DNA of 64,000 bases from DATLFA01 sp039934635 (lineage in GTDB: Bacteria; Actinomycetota; Acidimicrobiia; Acidimicrobiales; WLNW01): NCBI GenBank assembly GCA_039934635.1, contig JBDTLT010000002.1:1-64000 (forward strand). The letters run 5' to 3'. The position numbers were made by a program, and so were the translations under genes. Below, one piece after another: positions 42,497 to 51,587 of the stretch; position 1 is the stretch's first letter, and each line of letters starts with the position of its first letter. A model generated the notes under the pieces. It did no database searches. It was not told the origin of the DNA and worked only from the letters and a program-made list of their open reading frames with translations.

Positions 42497-42949
42497 TCAG
42501 TCGGCGGTGAAGGCCTTGATGCGGTCGGCGATTTCGCGGGCGATCGCTGCGCTGTCGGCTTCGTTGAGCGGCAACTGCAGCGCCAGCATCTTGGTCATGT
42601 CGCCCTGCACCCGGATCTTTCCGCCGAACACGGCCTGGATCGCGGCGTTGGGGTCTTGCTGTACGAACAAGGCTTTCGCCGTCGCGTAATCGGTCGTGAT
42701 CGTGAGGTCGGGTTCGGGAAGGTGGCCCTCTTCGAGCGCGAGCTGCCCGCTCGCCGTGTCGATCGATCCGAGGATCTCGGGCTCGCCGAACGGCGCCCCG
42801 GTGACGACCACGTTGGCCCGCACCGGGATCGACGGCGGCTGGACCCGATCGTGGTACTCGTCGCGTACGTCGCGCACCGCGTCGATCCACGACGGTGACA
42901 GGAACTCGTGTTTGCGCGGCTTGCCGGCCGAGGACTTCTTCGCGGGCAC
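42497..42949 (-). CDS. SCP2 sterol-transfer-like domain protein
   Basis: Protein of 150 residues. A basic N-terminal tail (MPAKKSSAGKPRKHE) precedes an SCP2-like fold containing PDLTITTDYATAKALFVQQDPNAAIQAVFGGKIRVQGDMTKM (described here in parts: strand, helix, then the GGKIRVQGD turn). These proteins bind lipids or acyl groups in a hydrophobic tunnel. GTG 42949 lies 7 nt after a -10 hexamer. Confidence 0.85.
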   Translation of the reverse strand: MPAKKSSAGKPRKHEFLSPSWIDAVRDVRDEYHDRVQPPSIPVRANVVVTGAPFGEPEILGSIDTASGQLALEEGHLPEPDLTITTDYATAKALFVQQDPNAAIQAVFGGKIRVQGDMTKMLALQLPLNEADSAAIAREIADRIKAFTAD

Positions 42950-42956
42950 GGCGACG

Positions 42957-42962
42957 AGGGTA
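42957..42962 (-). promoter_or_regulatory. -10 element of the SCP2 gene, leaderless type
   Basis: Minus-strand TACCCT ends 7 nt before GTG 42949. Confidence 0.45.
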
Positions 42963-42972
42963 TCCCGAATCC

Positions 42973-43000
42973 CCGCTCAGCTGGGGGCCGCTCGGGCCCC
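42973..43000 (+). repeat. Dispersed CCGCTC/CGCTCGGG motif, copy 2
   Basis: CCGCTCAGCTGGGGGCCGCT then CGGGCCCC lies in the divergent gap between the SCP2 and gatC genes and shares both half-motifs with copies at 20751, 27065 and 52578. Confidence 0.45.
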
Positions 43001-43025
43001 GTGTCAGAGGCTGCTGAGGCGACAG

Positions 43026-43031
43026 TAGATT
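43026..43031 (+). promoter_or_regulatory. -10 element of gatCAB, leaderless type
   Basis: TAGATT is 8 nt before ATG 43040 and only 2 nt before ATG 43034, so it favours 43040 as both transcription and translation start of the operon. Confidence 0.45.
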
Positions 43032-43039
43032 CAATGGTC

Positions 43040-43342
43040 ATGTCCCAGCGTTTGACCCGCGACGATGTCGCGCACGTGGCGCGCCTGGCGCGCCTGCGTC
43101 TGAGCGAAGCCGAGCTCGACGAATTCACCCCACAGCTGGCCGACGTGCTGGCCCATGCGGAGGACATCGAACGCCTCGATGTCGGCGATGTCGCGCCCAC
43201 GGCCCACCCGCTGCCGCTGCGCAACGTGTTCCGCGACGACGTCGTGCGCCCCTCGATCGACCGCGACGAAGTCCTCGCGGCGGCACCGGCCGCGCAGGAT
43301 GGCCAGTTCCGCGTCCCGCAGATTCTCGGAGAAGAGCAGTGA
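43040..43342 (+). CDS. gatC: Aspartyl/glutamyl-tRNA amidotransferase subunit C
   Basis: Protein of 100 residues beginning MSQRLTRDDVAHVARLARLRLSE, the typical GatC opening; the C-terminal part wraps between GatA and GatB. GatCAB amidates Glu-tRNA(Gln) and/or Asp-tRNA(Asn), so the organism likely lacks GlnRS and possibly AsnRS or asparagine synthetase. ATG 43040 is preferred by -10 spacing. Its stop overlaps the gatA start (GTGA). Confidence 0.95.
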   Translation: MSQRLTRDDVAHVARLARLRLSEAELDEFTPQLADVLAHAEDIERLDVGDVAPTAHPLPLRNVFRDDVVRPSIDRDEVLAAAPAAQDGQFRVPQILGEEQ

Positions 43343-44781
43343 CGATCGGGTCCGCGTTCGACATCGCGGCGCAGGTACGCGCCGGCACCCGATCGGCGCG
43401 CGCCGTGGTCGACGAATGCCTCGCCGCCGTCGATGCCCGCGAGGGCGACGTGCACGCCTTCAACCTGGTGCTCGCCGATCAGGCCCGCGCCGCCGCCGAC
43501 GCGATCGACGCCCGCGTGGCCAACGGCGAAGATCCCGGGCCACTGGCCGGGGTGCCGGTCGCGCTCAAGGACAACCTGTGTACGCGTGGCCTACCCACGA
43601 CGTGCTCGTCGCGCATCCTCGAGGGGTGGCGCCCTCCCTACGACGCGTCGGTCGTGCAGCGCATCGTCGCCGCCGGCGGCATCGTGGTGGGCAAGACCAA
43701 CCTCGACGAGTTCGCGATGGGCAGCTCCACCGAGAACTCGGCGTTCGGCCCCACGCGCAACCCCCATGACCTCTCCAAGGTGCCCGGCGGCTCGAGTGGT
43801 GGTTCGGCCGCGGCGGTCGCTGCCGGCTTCGCCGCGCTGGCCCTCGGCAGCGACACCGGTGGGTCCATCCGCCAGCCGGCCGCATTGTGTGGCGTGGTCG
43901 GTGTCAAACCCACTTATGGCCTCGTGTCGCGCTACGGCCTCATCGCGTTTGCGTCGTCGCTCGATCAGATCGGGCCGTTCGCCGCCAACGTGCGCGACGC
44001 GGCACTGTTGCTCGAAGTGATCGCGGGTCACGACGAGATGGATTCGACGTCGATCCCACAAGCGTCGCCTTCATTGGTCGACGTGCTCGACGACGGCGTC
44101 GACGGACTACGCGTCGGCATCATCGAAGAGCTCTCGGGTGAGGGCATTGCTCCCGATGTGTTGGCACAGTTGCACGCGGCCGCCACTGCACTCGAAAAGG
44201 CGGGCGCGATCGTCGAGACGGCGTCGGTGCCCGCGACGATCTACGGCCTGTCGGCGTACTACTTGATCGCGCCGGCCGAGGCGTCGAGCAACCTCGCCCG
44301 TTACGACGGCGTGCGCTACGGCAACCGCGTCGACGGGGCCAGCACGACCGAAATGATGGAAGCGACCCGTACCGCCGGCTTTGGTGCAGAGGTCAAGCGG
44401 CGCATCATGCTCGGCACCTACGCACTGTCGGCCGGTTACTACGACGCGTACTACGGCAAGGCGCAGCGCGTGCGCACCCTCATCATCCGTGACTTCGCGC
44501 GCGCCTATGAGCGCTTCGACGTGTTGTTGTGCCCGACGTCGCCGACGACTGCATTCGCGCTCGGTGCCAAAACGGCCGATCCGCTGACGATGTATCTCAA
44601 CGACGTGTGCACGATTCCCAGCAATTTGGCGGGTCAGCCGGCAATGTCAGTGCCGTTCGGGGTGGGCGACGACGGGATGCCGATCGGCGTCCAGGTGCTC
44701 GCGCCGCTTCAGGGCGAGGCCACGATGTTCCGGGTGGCGGCCGTGCTCGAAGCCGCGCAGAAAGTAGGCGATCATGTCTGA
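43339..44781 (+). CDS. gatA: Aspartyl/glutamyl-tRNA amidotransferase subunit A
   Basis: Protein of 480 residues of the amidase-signature family. The Ser-cis-Ser-Lys triad is Lys77 (VALKDNL), Ser152 (GGSSGGS) and Ser176 (GSDTGGSIRQP). It frees ammonia from glutamine and channels it to GatB. Coupled by 4-nt overlap to gatC and 8-nt overlap to gatB. Confidence 0.97.
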   Translation: MTIGSAFDIAAQVRAGTRSARAVVDECLAAVDAREGDVHAFNLVLADQARAAADAIDARVANGEDPGPLAGVPVALKDNLCTRGLPTTCSSRILEGWRPPYDASVVQRIVAAGGIVVGKTNLDEFAMGSSTENSAFGPTRNPHDLSKVPGGSSGGSAAAVAAGFAALALGSDTGGSIRQPAALCGVVGVKPTYGLVSRYGLIAFASSLDQIGPFAANVRDAALLLEVIAGHDEMDSTSIPQASPSLVDVLDDGVDGLRVGIIEELSGEGIAPDVLAQLHAAATALEKAGAIVETASVPATIYGLSAYYLIAPAEASSNLARYDGVRYGNRVDGASTTEMMEATRTAGFGAEVKRRIMLGTYALSAGYYDAYYGKAQRVRTLIIRDFARAYERFDVLLCPTSPTTAFALGAKTADPLTMYLNDVCTIPSNLAGQPAMSVPFGVGDDGMPIGVQVLAPLQGEATMFRVAAVLEAAQKVGDHV

Positions 44782-46201
44782 TGTCCCCGAGGGCTGGGAG
44801 TTGATCTGCGGGCTCGAGGTCCACTGCGAGCTCGCCACCACGACCAAGTTGTTCTGCGGGTGTCGCAATCGTTTCGGCGACGATGCCAACACCAACGTGT
44901 GCCCGGTCTGTCTCGGCCTGCCCGGTTCGTTGCCGGTGCTCAACGGCGAGGCCGTCGAATACGCCATGAAGCTCGGCCGTGCCCTGAATTGCACGGTCAA
45001 CGCTTCGGTGTTCGCCCGCAAGAACTACTTCTATCCCGACATGCCACGGGACTTTCAGGTCACGCAGTTCGATCGGCCGACCAACACGATGGGCTACCTC
45101 GATCTGCCCGCGGGCAAGCGCATCGGCGTCACGCGGGCGCACATCGAGGAAGACACCGGCAAGACGTCGCACGCCGGTGGCGATGGCCGCATTCACGGTG
45201 CCGAGTACTCGCTCGTCGACTACAACCGCGCGGGCGTGCCGTTGGTCGAGATCGTGAGCGAACCCGACATTCGCAGCGCAGACGAAGCCAAGGCCTATGT
45301 GGACGAACTGCGCAAGATCGTGCTGGCTATCGGCGTGAGCGACGCCAAGATGGAAGAAGGCTCGATGCGCGTCGACGCCAACGTCTCGGTTCGGCCCGCC
45401 GGTTCGACCGAATTCCGCACGCGCTGCGAGATCAAGAACATCAACTCGCTCAGCTCGATCGAACGAGCGATCCGCTACGAAGCGAACCGGCACATCGGTC
45501 TCTATGACGCAGGCGAACGGCCGCATCAGGAGACGCGTCACTGGGACGAGGAGAACCAGCGCACACGCGCCGGTCGCTCCAAGGAGAACTCCGACGACTA
45601 TCGCTACTTCCCCGAGCCCGATCTGCTGCCGCTCGAACCCTCGGCCGCCGACATCGCGCGGATCGACGCGTCGTTGCCGTTGTTGCCCGCGGCGCGTCGC
45701 GGTCGTCTCGCCGACGTCGCAACAGTGAGCGCCGAGCGGGCCGGGCTCATCGTCGATCGCGGTCAGGACGAGTTCGCGTTCCGAGCGATCGGTGCCGGTG
45801 CCGACCCGGCGCGCGTGTTGGTGCACATCGAACAGAACCTCAAAGACGGCTTCGGTGCGATGGGGATCGACGAGTTCGTTCGCCTCGTTGCGATGGAAAC
45901 AGAGAACAAGTTGAGCGCGACGCAGACCAAGCAAGTCCTCGCGGAGCTCGTCGCCGCCGGCGGCTCACCCGAAGAGGTCGCGAAGGCTCGCGGATTCGAG
46001 GCCATGCAGAGCAGCGATCTCGCGGCGATCGTCGACAAGATCATCGCCGAAAATCCCGATGACTGGCAGCGATTCGTCGCCGCCGACGACAAAGACGCCA
46101 ACAAGATCTACGGATTCTTCGCCGGTTTGGTGATGAAGGCCACCCAGGGCAAAGCCGACGGCAAGGCGGTCCGAGAGATCTTCATGCAAAGGCGCGCCTA
46201 A
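44774..46201 (+). CDS. gatB: Aspartyl/glutamyl-tRNA amidotransferase subunit B
   Basis: Protein of 475 residues that phosphorylates and amidates the misacylated tRNA. The N-terminal cradle domain has WELICGLEVHCELAT, with zinc-site cysteines in FCGCRNRFG and CPVCLGLPG. The signature YFYPDMPRDFQVTQFDRP-type sequence (NYFYPDMPRDFQVTQFD) is present, and the C-terminal YqeY/tail domain binds tRNA. ATG 44774 lies within the end of gatA. Confidence 0.97.
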   Translation: MSDVPEGWELICGLEVHCELATTTKLFCGCRNRFGDDANTNVCPVCLGLPGSLPVLNGEAVEYAMKLGRALNCTVNASVFARKNYFYPDMPRDFQVTQFDRPTNTMGYLDLPAGKRIGVTRAHIEEDTGKTSHAGGDGRIHGAEYSLVDYNRAGVPLVEIVSEPDIRSADEAKAYVDELRKIVLAIGVSDAKMEEGSMRVDANVSVRPAGSTEFRTRCEIKNINSLSSIERAIRYEANRHIGLYDAGERPHQETRHWDEENQRTRAGRSKENSDDYRYFPEPDLLPLEPSAADIARIDASLPLLPAARRGRLADVATVSAERAGLIVDRGQDEFAFRAIGAGADPARVLVHIEQNLKDGFGAMGIDEFVRLVAMETENKLSATQTKQVLAELVAAGGSPEEVAKARGFEAMQSSDLAAIVDKIIAENPDDWQRFVAADDKDANKIYGFFAGLVMKATQGKADGKAVREIFMQRRA

Positions 46202-46219
46202 CCGCGGCTGCCCATTCTC

Positions 46220-46225
46220 TAGAAT
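46220..46225 (+). promoter_or_regulatory. -10 element of the lipoprotein gene, leadered type
   Basis: TAGAAT is 32 nt before ATG 46258, which has its own ribosome site AAGGAG at 46245-46250. This contrasts with the leaderless units nearby. No clear -35 is visible. Confidence 0.35.
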
Positions 46226-46257
46226 GCTCCGATTCCCCAGATCGAAGGAGCCCTGCC

Positions 46258-46680
46258 ATGCGTGCACGTCGCGCGGTCACGCTTTGCATAGGTGTCGTAC
46301 CGTTACTGCTCGGTGCGTGTGGTGGCGACGACGGCAAAGACACGTCACCGCAAGCAAAGGCGTTCTGTGCTGTCGCCGACCCCGTTCAGAAGTTGAGCGG
46401 TGTTTTGGAGTCCGAAGATCCCGTGGAGGTCAAGGTCAAGTTCACGGCGGCCGAAACCGCGTTGGCGGCGATCGCCGGTGATCCGCCCAAGGACATCGCG
46501 GCCGACATCGAGACGATCAAGACCCACTTCACTGCCGCGAACGACGCGATGAAGAAGGCCGGCTACGACGTCGGCGACGTCGACAAGGCATCGAGCAAGG
46601 CCGTCAGCGATCTCGAGGATCCGACGTTCACCAAGGCCGGCGACAACGTGCAGGCGTGGGCCACCAAGAACTGCACCTGA
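46258..46680 (+). CDS. Secreted lipoprotein
   Basis: Protein of 140 residues. The signal peptide (MRARRAVTLCIGVVPLLLGAC) ends in the lipobox LGAC, so Cys21 should be lipidated after cleavage by signal peptidase II. The mature part is acidic and helical, with one further Cys in KAFCAVADP and a C-terminal Cys (KNCT), likely paired. The substrate or partner is unknown. The gene follows gatB but has a separate promoter-like element and ribosome site. Confidence 0.85.
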   Translation: MRARRAVTLCIGVVPLLLGACGGDDGKDTSPQAKAFCAVADPVQKLSGVLESEDPVEVKVKFTAAETALAAIAGDPPKDIAADIETIKTHFTAANDAMKKAGYDVGDVDKASSKAVSDLEDPTFTKAGDNVQAWATKNCT

Positions 46681-46693
46681 TCGCCTGGTTCCC

Positions 46694-46699
46694 TACACT
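46694..46699 (+). promoter_or_regulatory. -10 element of the SMP-30 gene, leaderless type
   Basis: TACACT ends 6 nt before GTG 46706; no ribosome site is present. Confidence 0.5.
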
Positions 46700-46705
46700 C
46701 TCGGC

Positions 46706-47605
46706 GTGAGCCCGACGCCGGAGATCATTGCGCAGCTGACCTTCGGTGAAGGCCCCTCGTGGTGCTCTGATGGCACCCTCATGTGCACGTCGGTCGCCGA
46801 AGGCCGCTTGTATCGGGTGTGGCCCGACGAACGCCGCACGGCGATCTTCGCCGAAACCAAGGGCGGCGCCAACGCGTGCGCACCGGCGGCCGAGGGCGGC
46901 TTCCTCGTCACGCAAAACGGCGGCATCGACTTCAGCCTCTTCAAGCTGCCCGGCTTCGATGCCTTGCCGCCGTTCTCGCCGGTGCCTCCGGGTCTGCAAT
47001 ACGCGGCAGTTGATGGCACGGTGACCTACCTCGCGACCCACGTCGACGACGGCACACCGTTGCACGGTCCCAACGATCTCGTGGTGACTGCCGACGGCAT
47101 CGTGTACTTCACCGACCCCGGCCACTATCCCTTGCCCGACTCACCGATCGGCCGCGTACTGAAGATGACGCGCGACGGTGTCGTGTCGGTGGTCGACGCG
47201 CCGTATCGCTATTGCAACGGCATCGCGCTCGACCACGAGGGCGCGCTGCTCGTGATCGAGGCGGCCGGCATCTTGCGCCTCCACGACGACGGCTCGCGCG
47301 AGTGGATCGTCGAACAACTCGGGTCATCGCCCGGCGACGGCTTCTGTGTGGATGTGGAAGGCAACGCTTACGTGTGCTGCACGACGGAGAACTGCATCAA
47401 GGTCATCGACGTCGCCGGCACCGAGGTCGAGCGACTCGACCTCGCGCCGCTTGGCGCCCACGGCATGGTGACCAACTGTTGCTTCGGGGGAGCGGACGGC
47501 CGCACGCTGTTCGCCACGCACGCGATACCGGGCACCGTGGTCAAGTGGGACGGCCTACCGCATCGGGGCCGCGAGATCTATCCCTGGCCGGGGCTGTCGG
47601 CTTGA
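46706..47605 (+). CDS. SMP-30/gluconolactonase/LRE family protein
   Basis: Protein of 299 residues predicted as a six-bladed beta-propeller. Metal-site residues are Glu in GEGPSW, Asn in GPNDLVV and the NGIAL region (RYCNGIALDHEG). Members hydrolyse lactones with a divalent metal. The exact substrate is unknown. Several Cys (CCTTENC, NCCF) are unusual for the family. It converges on the MATE gene. Confidence 0.88.
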   Translation: MSPTPEIIAQLTFGEGPSWCSDGTLMCTSVAEGRLYRVWPDERRTAIFAETKGGANACAPAAEGGFLVTQNGGIDFSLFKLPGFDALPPFSPVPPGLQYAAVDGTVTYLATHVDDGTPLHGPNDLVVTADGIVYFTDPGHYPLPDSPIGRVLKMTRDGVVSVVDAPYRYCNGIALDHEGALLVIEAAGILRLHDDGSREWIVEQLGSSPGDGFCVDVEGNAYVCCTTENCIKVIDVAGTEVERLDLAPLGAHGMVTNCCFGGADGRTLFATHAIPGTVVKWDGLPHRGREIYPWPGLSA

Positions 47606-47640
47606 AGCCCGTGCGCAAATCGCATTCGGCGGGGGATGGA

Positions 47641-47676
47641 CTGACCGATGCAGCGCGGTGAGCGTCGCGCGGTCAG
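47641..47676. terminator. Possible hairpin between SMP-30 and MATE genes
   Basis: CTGACCG (47641-47647) and CGGTCAG (47670-47676) are complementary, and the loop is GC-rich with further pairing potential. The right arm covers the MATE stop codon. No T tract. Confidence 0.3.
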
Positions 47677-49001
47677 GCGCGCACGGCACCCGTGACCGCC
47701 CAGGCATTGGTGACGAAGCGGCGGTACATCCCCCAGCAACGCGCGACCATGAACGCCACCATCGCGGCCCAGAGCCAACCGATGCCGGCATCGAGGACGT
47801 CGACGGCTACGGCTAGCGGTACGAAGACGAGCAGCGCACCGGTCATCGCGAACGCGAGGTAGCGCAGATCGCCGGCGCCGATCAAGATCCCGTCGAGCGC
47901 GAACGCCACACCACTCAAGGGCTGTAGCAGCGCGAGGAACAACAACAAGAACGAGCTGAGGTTGCGAACCGCCTGGTCTTCGGTGAACACCACCGGGATC
48001 ACGGTGCGCGTGGCGAAAACCGCCACGCCGAGCAACACGCCCACTGCGAGCGACCACTGCACCATGCGCACGGCCGAGGCACGCGCGGCCGGTGCATGGC
48101 CGGCACCGAGGTGACGGGCGACGATCGATTGTCCCGCGATCGCGACGGCATCGAGCATCAACGCCAGCAGCATCCACATGTTGAACGTGATCTGGTGCGC
48201 CGCGACTTCAGTCGACCCGAGGTGGCTGGCGACTGCCGTGCCGAGCACGAACGCGCCCCGCAGCGCCGCGGTGCGGATCAAAAGGTGACCGCCGACGCGT
48301 GCCAGTCGGGCGATGGCCGCGCGATCCGGTGTCAACGCGACGTCGAAGCCGCGAACGGCGCGCGCGATCCACCGCAGATAGCAGGCGGCCGCGAGCCATT
48401 GGGCCAATGTCGTGGACAGTGCCGACGCACCGACACCGAAGTCGAGGCCATAGATGAGTATCGCTTCGAAGACGAGGTTGAACAGCGCCGTGGCGAGCGC
48501 GACCCACAGCGGACGCCGGGTGTCCTGCTGGCCGCGGAGGTAGCCAACACCGGCGAGTGTGATGAGCAGTGCCGGCAGCCCCGGCAGTGAGATACGCAAG
48601 TACACGAGCGCGTTGGTGCGTACGACGGGGTCGTCGGTGAACAGCGAGATCAGCGGGCGCGCGAGCGGCCACAGGCCGAGCGCGAGCACGACACCGGCGA
48701 TGGTCGCCAGCCAGATGCCCTGGATTGCCTGGTGCGCCGCCTCGCGCGGTTGTCCGGCGCCGATGAGGCGAGCGACCGACGCGGTGGTGCCGTACGCGAG
48801 GAAAATGAAGAGCGAGTAGGCGGTGAGCACGATGCCGGTGGCGACTGCGAAGCCGCTGAGTTGCGGCGTGCCGAGGTGACCGATGATCGCGGTGTCGGCG
48901 AGAACGTAGAGCGGTTCGGCGATGAGCGCACCGAGCGCGGGAACGGCCAGGCGGAAGATCTCTCGATCGTCATCGCCGATGCGCAACCGCAGGCGGTTCA
49001 C
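47673..49001 (-). CDS. MATE-family efflux transporter (DinF-like)
   Basis: Protein of 442 residues with twelve predicted membrane helices in two related halves. The opening REIFRLAVPALGALIAEPLYVLADTAIIGHLG (described here by its parts) and the second-half LIRTAALRGAF / STEVAAHQITFNMWMLLALMLDA pattern are those of DinF-type MATE antiporters that expel cationic drugs or metabolites using H+ or Na+. GTG 49001 overlaps the stop of the ABC permease gene by 4 nt, so it may be cotranscribed with the ABC cluster. Confidence 0.9.
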   Translation of the reverse strand: MNRLRLRIGDDDREIFRLAVPALGALIAEPLYVLADTAIIGHLGTPQLSGFAVATGIVLTAYSLFIFLAYGTTASVARLIGAGQPREAAHQAIQGIWLATIAGVVLALGLWPLARPLISLFTDDPVVRTNALVYLRISLPGLPALLITLAGVGYLRGQQDTRRPLWVALATALFNLVFEAILIYGLDFGVGASALSTTLAQWLAAACYLRWIARAVRGFDVALTPDRAAIARLARVGGHLLIRTAALRGAFVLGTAVASHLGSTEVAAHQITFNMWMLLALMLDAVAIAGQSIVARHLGAGHAPAARASAVRMVQWSLAVGVLLGVAVFATRTVIPVVFTEDQAVRNLSSFLLLFLALLQPLSGVAFALDGILIGAGDLRYLAFAMTGALLVFVPLAVAVDVLDAGIGWLWAAMVAFMVARCWGMYRRFVTNAWAVTGAVRA

Positions 49002-49708
49002 GCCACGTCGTGCCGATGGAGCCGGTTGGCGACGTAGGCAAACGCCACGAGGCTCACCACGATCGGGATCACGACCGCGAACACCGACGAGATGTCGGCG
49101 TCTCTGATCGAAACGCCGGAGATCTTGGACAGAACCGACCGGGTGTAGGCGCTCAATGCAAACCGGCGCACGCTGTGACCGGCGCGCGCGACGAACTGTT
49201 CCCAGATGAAGATGTAGAGCAGTCCCCAGATGAGCGATCGCTTTGCTCGTAGGCCGAGCGCCGTGAACGCACCCGTGTAGGCGAGAGCACCGACGATGGT
49301 CGCGATGACCGACCCGAGGATGGCATCGGAGTCGAGTTGTGCCGCGATTGCTGTCGCCACGAGGGGCAGGGCGACAAGTGGAATGACGATCGTCAGCGTC
49401 GACAGCATGGCGCTGGCGGCGAGGCGCCAGCGGGGAACATCGCGTAGCCACAGATAGACGAGCGTCTGATCTTCGGCGAGGTCGCCGAAGGTCGCCGACG
49501 CGAAAATGAGCGTCGTCACGGGCAACACCACCGCCAGCCCGAAAGCGTTGACGAAGTTGATGCGATCGCTGATCGTCACGTCGTCGGCCACGCCCATCAG
49601 CGCGCCGACGAGGATGCTCGCCGCGCCCAAGGCGCCGAGCGCCAGCACGCGCGCGCGGTTGAACTGCAGGCGCAGCATCACGTCGTAGAGGGCGCCAAAT
49701 GTGGTCAT
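48998..49708 (-). CDS. ABC exporter permease (ABC-2 type), second system
   Basis: Protein of 236 residues with about six membrane helices. The segment FASATFGDLAEDQTLVYLWLRDVPRWRL after helix 2 (paraphrased; the EDQTLVYL part is most typical) resembles ABC-2 permeases that act with a separate ATPase. The gene starts at ATG 49708 and overlaps the ATPase gene stop by 4 nt, which pairs it with the 49705-50700 ATPase. Substrate unknown. Confidence 0.82.
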   Translation of the reverse strand: MTTFGALYDVMLRLQFNRARVLALGALGAASILVGALMGVADDVTISDRINFVNAFGLAVVLPVTTLIFASATFGDLAEDQTLVYLWLRDVPRWRLAASAMLSTLTIVIPLVALPLVATAIAAQLDSDAILGSVIATIVGALAYTGAFTALGLRAKRSLIWGLLYIFIWEQFVARAGHSVRRFALSAYTRSVLSKISGVSIRDADISSVFAVVIPIVVSLVAFAYVANRLHRHDVA

Positions 49709-50700
49709 CGCCGCGCCTCGACGAGGTAGCGGAACACCGATTCGAGATCGTCGTCGAGGCCGCGCACTTCGAACAGCCGCGCATTCTCTTCTTTTGCAAT
49801 CTGCGCAACGACGCGGCGGAAGGTGCCGATCTCGTCCGTGTCGACGATCACTGCATCATCTTCGATTCGTACGGCCAGGGCCACCGAAGTCGCGACGAGC
49901 CGGCTGGCGATGGCGCGTGGGCGATCGCTGCGCACGAGGATCTGTAGCGGTCGATCATCCATCAGCTCGCGGATGGCCCGGAAGTCGCCTTCGGCGGCGA
50001 GGCGGCCTTGCACGATGACGAGCACGCGCGAACCGAACCGTTCGACCTCGTCGAGCACGTGGCTCGACACGACCACGCATTTGCCTTGCTGGCCGAGCGA
50101 ATGCACGAGATCGATGATGTGTACGCGCTGGCGCGGATCGAGACCGGTGAGCGGCTCGTCCAACACGAGCACCGCAGGGTCGTGCACCACCGCTTGCGCA
50201 ATTTTGACGCGCTGGCGCATGCCTTTCGAATAGGAGGCGAGGCGGCGGGTGTCGTGCGGGTCGAGTTCGACCAGCCCGAGTGCGTGGGTTGCCGCGGCCG
50301 CCGGATCTTCGCAACGGTGCAAGATCGCCGCCAACTGCACGAACTCGAACGCGGTCTGTACGTCGAAGAGCGACTCTTGTTGGGGTACGAGGCCGAGCCG
50401 ACGGGCCAAGTCGGTGTCGCGTCGTGGATCGCGGCCGAGGACGCGAATGGTGCCTTGCGCCGGTGCGGTCAAGCCGCAGAGCATGCGGATGAGCGTGGAC
50501 TTGCCCGCCCCGTTGGGGCCGAGCAGTGCCGTTACGCCGGGCCCGATGGCGAAGCTGACGTCGGAGACGGCGACGAGATCGCCGAACCACTTCGAGACGT
50601 GGTCGGCCACGATCAACGGCGGCGGGGGCGGCGGCGGTAGATCAGGCGGCGGAGGGGGCGGGGGTGGTGGCGGGGGTGGTGGCGGAGCGATCGAGGTCAT
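49705..50700 (-). CDS. ABC transporter ATPase with polyproline N-terminus
   Basis: Protein of 331 residues. Residues 5-28 are nearly all proline (runs of 14 and 7 split by Asp-Leu). The nucleotide-binding domain has Walker A GPNGAGKS, Q-loop VPQQESLF, signature YSKGMRQRV and Walker B VLVLDEPLTGLDP with switch His in SSHVLDE. A C-terminal domain of about 90 residues follows. Translation through the proline run would require EF-P. ATG 50700 overlaps the stop of the upstream permease (ATGA). Confidence 0.93.
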   Translation of the reverse strand: MTSIAPPPPPPPPPPPPPPDLPPPPPPPLIVADHVSKWFGDLVAVSDVSFAIGPGVTALLGPNGAGKSTLIRMLCGLTAPAQGTIRVLGRDPRRDTDLARRLGLVPQQESLFDVQTAFEFVQLAAILHRCEDPAAAATHALGLVELDPHDTRRLASYSKGMRQRVKIAQAVVHDPAVLVLDEPLTGLDPRQRVHIIDLVHSLGQQGKCVVVSSHVLDEVERFGSRVLVIVQGRLAAEGDFRAIRELMDDRPLQILVRSDRPRAIASRLVATSVALAVRIEDDAVIVDTDEIGTFRRVVAQIAKEENARLFEVRGLDDDLESVFRYLVEARR

Positions 50701-51587
50701 TTGGTCACCGCGATCCGGCGATAACGCCACCACACGAACGTGGCGAAGACGAATGTCCATGCCACGTTGGCGCCGATGGTCACCGCCGCAGGGAGGTCGT
50801 TGAGCCGCTCGAGCTTGGGGTCGTTGTCGGTGGTGGCCTCGCCGAAGATGCGGGCGACCGACAGGAACGGTAGACGGAAGAAATCGAACAGCTCGTAGTA
50901 GATCGAGTGGTCGAGGCCGAACACCACGTTTTGGACCAAGATCAGCGAACCGAAGAGCGTGAGAATGATCACCGCCGAGGCCGCGGCCTTGCGGGTCGTG
51001 GTACTCGAAATCGCCAGTGAGAGTGTGGTGTGCAATCCGCCGATGCAAAGTCCCCCGGCAATGATGCGCCCGAGCGTGGCCAACCACTGCAGCGGTGAGT
51101 CAGGGCCTTGCCCGAGGATCGTGTACGACAACAAGAGCAACAGCAACGGCCCGATCGTCACGAGCGACAAGATTGCGAGGACCGCAGCCGCCTTTGACAG
51201 CAGGTAGGTGTTGCGATCGAGCGGCGACGCGAGGTACATCCCGAGTAGGCCCGACCGGCGATCGGGACAGAGCAGTTCGGGCGTGACGAACGCGCTGAAG
51301 ACGAGGATGGCGGCCGTGACGTACCCGAAGTAGCCGGCGTAGCTCGGCAACACATCGTTGTCGAGGACGAAGCCTTTGAAGAGGGCCACCATGCCGATGA
51401 AAACGACGGCGGGGATATACGCCAACAAGATGGTCAGTACCGGCAGCACCTTCGCACCGTGGCGCCGCTTGATGCCGAGCGCGTGGCGCATGCTGTGCAG
51501 CGCGACGGTGCGCATCGCGCCGAGCACGCCGCCGCGGGGACCGTCGTAGGCCCGATAGCTGCGATCGAGTATTCGGGCGTCGGTCAT
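50697..51587 (-). CDS. ABC exporter permease (ABC-2 type), first system
   Basis: Protein of 296 residues: a cytoplasmic N-terminus with RSYRAYDGPRGG, then about six membrane helices. The RRSGLLGMYLASPLDR coupling loop is characteristic of ABC-2 permeases. It probably works with the 51587-52525 ATPase, with which it overlaps at start/stop. The whole group 52525 to 47673 reads as one minus-strand operon. Confidence 0.85.
   Translation of the reverse strand: MTDARILDRSYRAYDGPRGGVLGAMRTVALHSMRHALGIKRRHGAKVLPVLTILLAYIPAVVFIGMVALFKGFVLDNDVLPSYAGYFGYVTAAILVFSAFVTPELLCPDRRSGLLGMYLASPLDRNTYLLSKAAAVLAILSLVTIGPLLLLLLSYTILGQGPDSPLQWLATLGRIIAGGLCIGGLHTTLSLAISSTTTRKAAASAVIILTLFGSLILVQNVVFGLDHSIYYELFDFFRLPFLSVARIFGEATTDNDPKLERLNDLPAAVTIGANVAWTFVFATFVWWRYRRIAVTK

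Noticed and set aside
40416..43034. 872-residue minus-strand open frame opposite the PASTA kinase
   Set aside because: The composition is antisense-like and the plus strand encodes a complete kinase.
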